Shown one piece after another: positions 61,666 to 64,000 of a stretch of DNA of 64,000 bases (positions are counted from its first letter, which is position 1; each line of letters starts with the position of its first letter). The stretch lies in IMG/VR virus record IMGVR_UViG_3300021375_000014, positions 31,950 to 95,949 of that record. The stretch is one strand, 5' to 3'. The position numbers were made by a program, and so were the translations under genes. The notes under the pieces are model-generated. The model was not told the origin of the DNA. It ran no database searches and saw only the letters and a program-made list of their open reading frames with translations. This DNA comes from a virus.

Positions 61666-62631
61666 ATGACAAAAAATAAATTTATAAATGGTGTAGCAGA
61701 TCAAACCACTGTACGAACAAATGACAGTTTGTATAAGTATAATGCTGAAAAAAATATTTGGTTAATAAATCGACTTAGTAAAACGGTTGATATATCTGAT
61801 TACAAAGATGATATTATTAATGATATAGAAAATAAACTTGGCACTGTTACCGCATCATCATTGGGTTTATTTGAAGGTGATGCATTATTGGTACCTGAAG
61901 ATTTTTGGGTATGGTCAGATTATACTGGCGGAGCCGCAATTAATATGGATGTTGGAAATACTATATTATTTAATTATGGTACCATTATAGGAAAAGGCGG
62001 CGCTGGCGGTGTTGGCCATCATGGCGAACCTGGTGGTCATGCCGTCAATATAACGGCAGACTTTGTTCAAGTAGAAAATTATTCCACTGGAATTATAGCT
62101 GGTGGTGGCGGCGGAGGCGCCGGCTCTGCTTATACATCAGGTGGTGGCGGCGCCGGGGGCGGTCATGGCGGTGGATCAGGTGGCTTCTACGGCGATGAAC
62201 AGGGCCCATACTATGGTGGTATTGGCGGATCTTTAAATCGGGCAGGCACTAATGGCACAGGTCTCTCGGACAGACTTGGCTACGGCGGTGGCGCTGGCGG
62301 CGGAGGAGGCGGGTGCGCTGACACTGGATCAAAGAGTAATGATCCTAGTGGTGCTGGTGGCGGTGGCGGTCGAATAATACCCGGTGTGGGTGGCATAGGT
62401 ACTATACGAGGGGAAGCTGGAGCAGGTGGTTCTGGTGGTAATGCAGGTGGCAACTCTACTGGCGGCTACTGGTGGGCCGGCGGTGGCGGTGGCTGGGGAG
62501 CACCTGGTGGTGCCGGTGGTATTGGCACAAATACATATCGTGTTGGCGGCGCTGCGGGCCTTGCAATTAATTGGAATGGTAGAACTTCAACAGTACTGGA
62601 TGAAGGTACTATATATGGAGGATACACATAA
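61666..62631 (+). CDS. Glycine-rich adhesin/fibre tip-like protein (321 aa)
   Basis: After an N-terminal adapter (VRTNDSLYKYNAEKNIWLINRLSK) and a short beta region, residues about 110-300 contain repeated Gly-rich runs (AGGGGGGAGSAYTSGGGGAGGGHGGGSGG, GGGAGGGGGGC). Such runs form polyglycine II sandwich tips in T2/S16-type gp38 adhesins and in other phage fibre tips. A role in receptor binding is therefore likely. The codon use stays AT-rich except where Gly codons force GGN. Its stop overlaps the next start. Confidence 0.68.
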   Translation: MTKNKFINGVADQTTVRTNDSLYKYNAEKNIWLINRLSKTVDISDYKDDIINDIENKLGTVTASSLGLFEGDALLVPEDFWVWSDYTGGAAINMDVGNTILFNYGTIIGKGGAGGVGHHGEPGGHAVNITADFVQVENYSTGIIAGGGGGGAGSAYTSGGGGAGGGHGGGSGGFYGDEQGPYYGGIGGSLNRAGTNGTGLSDRLGYGGGAGGGGGGCADTGSKSNDPSGAGGGGGRIIPGVGGIGTIRGEAGAGGSGGNAGGNSTGGYWWAGGGGGWGAPGGAGGIGTNTYRVGGAAGLAINWNGRTSTVLDEGTIYGGYT

Positions 62632-63140
62632 TGAATGTAGATAAAGTAATTGCAAAGTTACGAGATTATGATTATGTGTGCGAAGAAGCAATCGTATATT
62701 TGCAAAATGAATGTTACGGTAAAGGATATACATTCAAGAAAATAATTAAAAAAATTGTAGAGGATCCAAATTTATCTGAACAAGATAAGAAAAATTGGGT
62801 TAAAATTGGCAGACGTTTAAATTCAGATGAAACTGCAATTAAATTAGGTATAGAAATAGTAGAAACTGATACATATAGAGTTGTAATAAATGGCATGAAA
62901 GTTAAACAGGGTTCCTTGTCTGAATGTAATAAGTTTAGAAATAATTATGAATGGGTAAAATTTATAAATATAATAGACGGTAAAATTGAACCAGGTGATA
63001 TTGATAATTTTAATAGAGCCGAAACAGTTATGGGTAATACTTATACAGCAAAGGAAGAAATAATATCTTTAAACGTTAAAATTGAACATTTAATAAAAGA
63101 TATTTCGAATGAATATTCAATTTGGAAGGAAGTTAAGTAA
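62631..63140 (+). CDS. Unknown protein of the fibre locus (169 aa)
   Basis: I do not recognise this protein. It is soluble, Lys-rich and mostly helical, with IAKLRDYDYVCEEAIVYLQNECYGKGYTFKKIIKKIVEDPNLSEQDKKNW at the N-terminus. Its ATG overlaps the stop of the adhesin gene (TAATG) and its stop overlaps the next ATG in the same way. That coupling, plus the lack of fibre-like sequence, suggests an assembly helper for the adhesin rather than a virion part. Confidence 0.6.
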   Translation: MNVDKVIAKLRDYDYVCEEAIVYLQNECYGKGYTFKKIIKKIVEDPNLSEQDKKNWVKIGRRLNSDETAIKLGIEIVETDTYRVVINGMKVKQGSLSECNKFRNNYEWVKFINIIDGKIEPGDIDNFNRAETVMGNTYTAKEEIISLNVKIEHLIKDISNEYSIWKEVK

Positions 63141-63256
63141 TGGCAAATTTTCCAAAAAACGTGCCGGATGGTACTAAAATAACCCTGCGTTCATATGTTT
63201 ATATTTATTATGCAGCATCTAATAAATGGAAACTTGAAAGACTAGAGACCGAGTAA
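63140..63256 (+). CDS. Tiny fibre-adapter-like protein (38 aa)
   Basis: ATG 63140 overlaps the preceding stop and TAA 63254-63256 overlaps the following ATG. The 38-residue product (MANFPKNVPDGTKITLRSYV, then YIYYAASNKWKLER) is almost nothing but the adapter motif found at the N-terminus of the neighbouring fibre genes. It may be a free-standing docking peptide or the remnant of a fibre gene that lost its distal part. Confidence 0.5.
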   Translation: MANFPKNVPDGTKITLRSYVYIYYAASNKWKLERLETE

Positions 63257-64000
63257 TGTCAAAAAATGATTATACAAGAGAAGTGGAAAATGCCACTCAA
63301 CAAATTACTGAACGTTATGACTATATATACGAATCAGAATATAACAGATGGCGGTTGGGATTATTAGAAGTTCCAGTAGATGGCAATATTCGTCCGATTG
63401 TTTCTAATCCAATTGCTGACATATCAATATATGAAGATGCAGCCTTTACATTTCAATTTGCAGATAATGTATTTACTGATGCAAATCCTGATGATATTAT
63501 TACATACACTGCTACCAGATCAACCGGCCAATCTTTGCCGTCTTGGTTATCATTTAATGCAAATACTAGAACATTTTCTGGTACTCCGAGAAACGATGAT
63601 GTAGGAATTCTTGCAATTAAGATAGTTGCGACTGATAGTAGTCTTGCCAACGTAACTAATAAATTTAATTTAACAGTTATTAATACCAATGATGTTCCAG
63701 ATTCCCCCGACGTTCCGATTAATCAGTCAATGGAAGAAGATAGTACTATTAGTTTTATTATTTCTGATGCAACTTTCAAAGATCCTGATATTGGTGATTT
63801 TATAGTTACTTATGAGATGGCATTAATTGATGGTACTCCTCTTCCATCCTGGATGACATTTGATTCTACTACGAGAGAATTTTCAGCATCTCCGCTGAAT
63901 GAACATGTAGGAACACATGGAATTGGTATTATTGGGTACGATAATTATGGAGCAAGCGCAGTTGCCACATTATATCTGACAGTAACCAATGTAAATGATG
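63256..64000 (+). CDS. Fibre with Ig/cadherin-like repeats, 5' part (at least 248 aa, runs off window)
   Basis: The frame starts at ATG 63256 and stays open to the window end. The N-terminus has the shared adapter (RYDYIYESEYNRWRLGLLEV). From residue 50 on, two copies of a roughly 95-residue beta-sandwich are visible (ISIYEDAAFTFQF...DDIITYTA...LPSWLSFNANTRTFSGTP, then EEDSTISFIISDATFKDPDIGDF...LPSWMTFDSTTREFSASP), the dystroglycan-type/He_PIG cadherin-like pattern, each ending in a VxNxND linker. Such domains make up the shafts of adhesins. More repeats are expected downstream. Confidence 0.78.
   Translation, partial: MSKNDYTREVENATQQITERYDYIYESEYNRWRLGLLEVPVDGNIRPIVSNPIADISIYEDAAFTFQFADNVFTDANPDDIITYTATRSTGQSLPSWLSFNANTRTFSGTPRNDDVGILAIKIVATDSSLANVTNKFNLTVINTNDVPDSPDVPINQSMEEDSTISFIISDATFKDPDIGDFIVTYEMALIDGTPLPSWMTFDSTTREFSASPLNEHVGTHGIGIIGYDNYGASAVATLYLTVTNVND

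Overview
The window is a continuous piece of a large, AT-rich, T4-superfamily contractile-tailed phage (myovirus), most like those of marine bacteria. The evidence is a set of recognisable T4-type proteins: gp55 late sigma factor, gp46/gp47 recombination nuclease, gp20 portal, gp21 protease, gp22 scaffold, gp23 capsid, gp25, gp6, gp53, a gp48/54-type tube protein, gp5 and gp26/gp51. They sit beside features common in marine T4-like phages: a stand-alone ClpP, S74-terminated fibres, twitch/SPASM-type radical SAM proteins, a sulfotransferase and phage glycosyltransferases. I see no photosynthesis genes, integrase, insertion sequence, CRISPR array or convincing canonical tRNA. The host cannot be named from this window.

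Layout. (1) 1-1824, plus strand: small early-type genes behind two near-consensus sigma70-type promoters that share spacer sequence. (2) 1832-15203, minus strand: one compact unit of thirteen genes, starting at a TTGACA-N17-TATAGT promoter. It encodes two or three glycosyltransferase-like proteins, four radical SAM enzymes (one with a B12-type domain), a 59-residue peptide, a cytidylyltransferase-like protein, a sulfotransferase, an SGNH hydrolase and three unknowns. This is the strongest candidate for an undescribed pathway: making or decorating a modified sugar, glycan or peptide. (3) 15224-31010, minus strand: tail and baseplate wedge genes, including a 3095-residue protein, gp6 and gp25. 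(4) 31085-31945, plus strand: a small coiled-coil protein and ClpP. (5) 31942-40590, minus strand: baseplate hub and tube genes carrying three different peptidoglycan-active-type domains. (6) 40663-45935, plus strand: gp55, gp47, an SDR-like protein, gp46, a small histone-H1-like protein, a probable small RNA, and two small proteins. (7) 45932-48390: a PD-(D/E)XK nuclease, a gene-free segment with a promoter-to-terminator noncoding transcript, and gp26/gp51 joined by an apparent -1 ribosomal frameshift. (8) 48441-56478, plus strand: tape measure and head genes from gp20 to gp23, closed by a strong terminator. (9) 56606-64000, plus strand: fibre and adhesin genes with internal repeats, a GC-richer mosaic patch, a glycine-rich adhesin and a cadherin/Ig-like fibre running off the window.

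Regulation. Two promoter classes are visible. Early-type promoters read TTGACA-N17-TATAAT. A late-type element reads (T)GATAAATAC, close to the T4 late box TATAAATA, and sits 25-80 nt before virion genes on both strands; gp55, which should read it, is in the window. The radical SAM/glycan unit has an early-type promoter, so it is probably expressed before the virion genes and may act on the host or on a metabolite rather than being a virion component.
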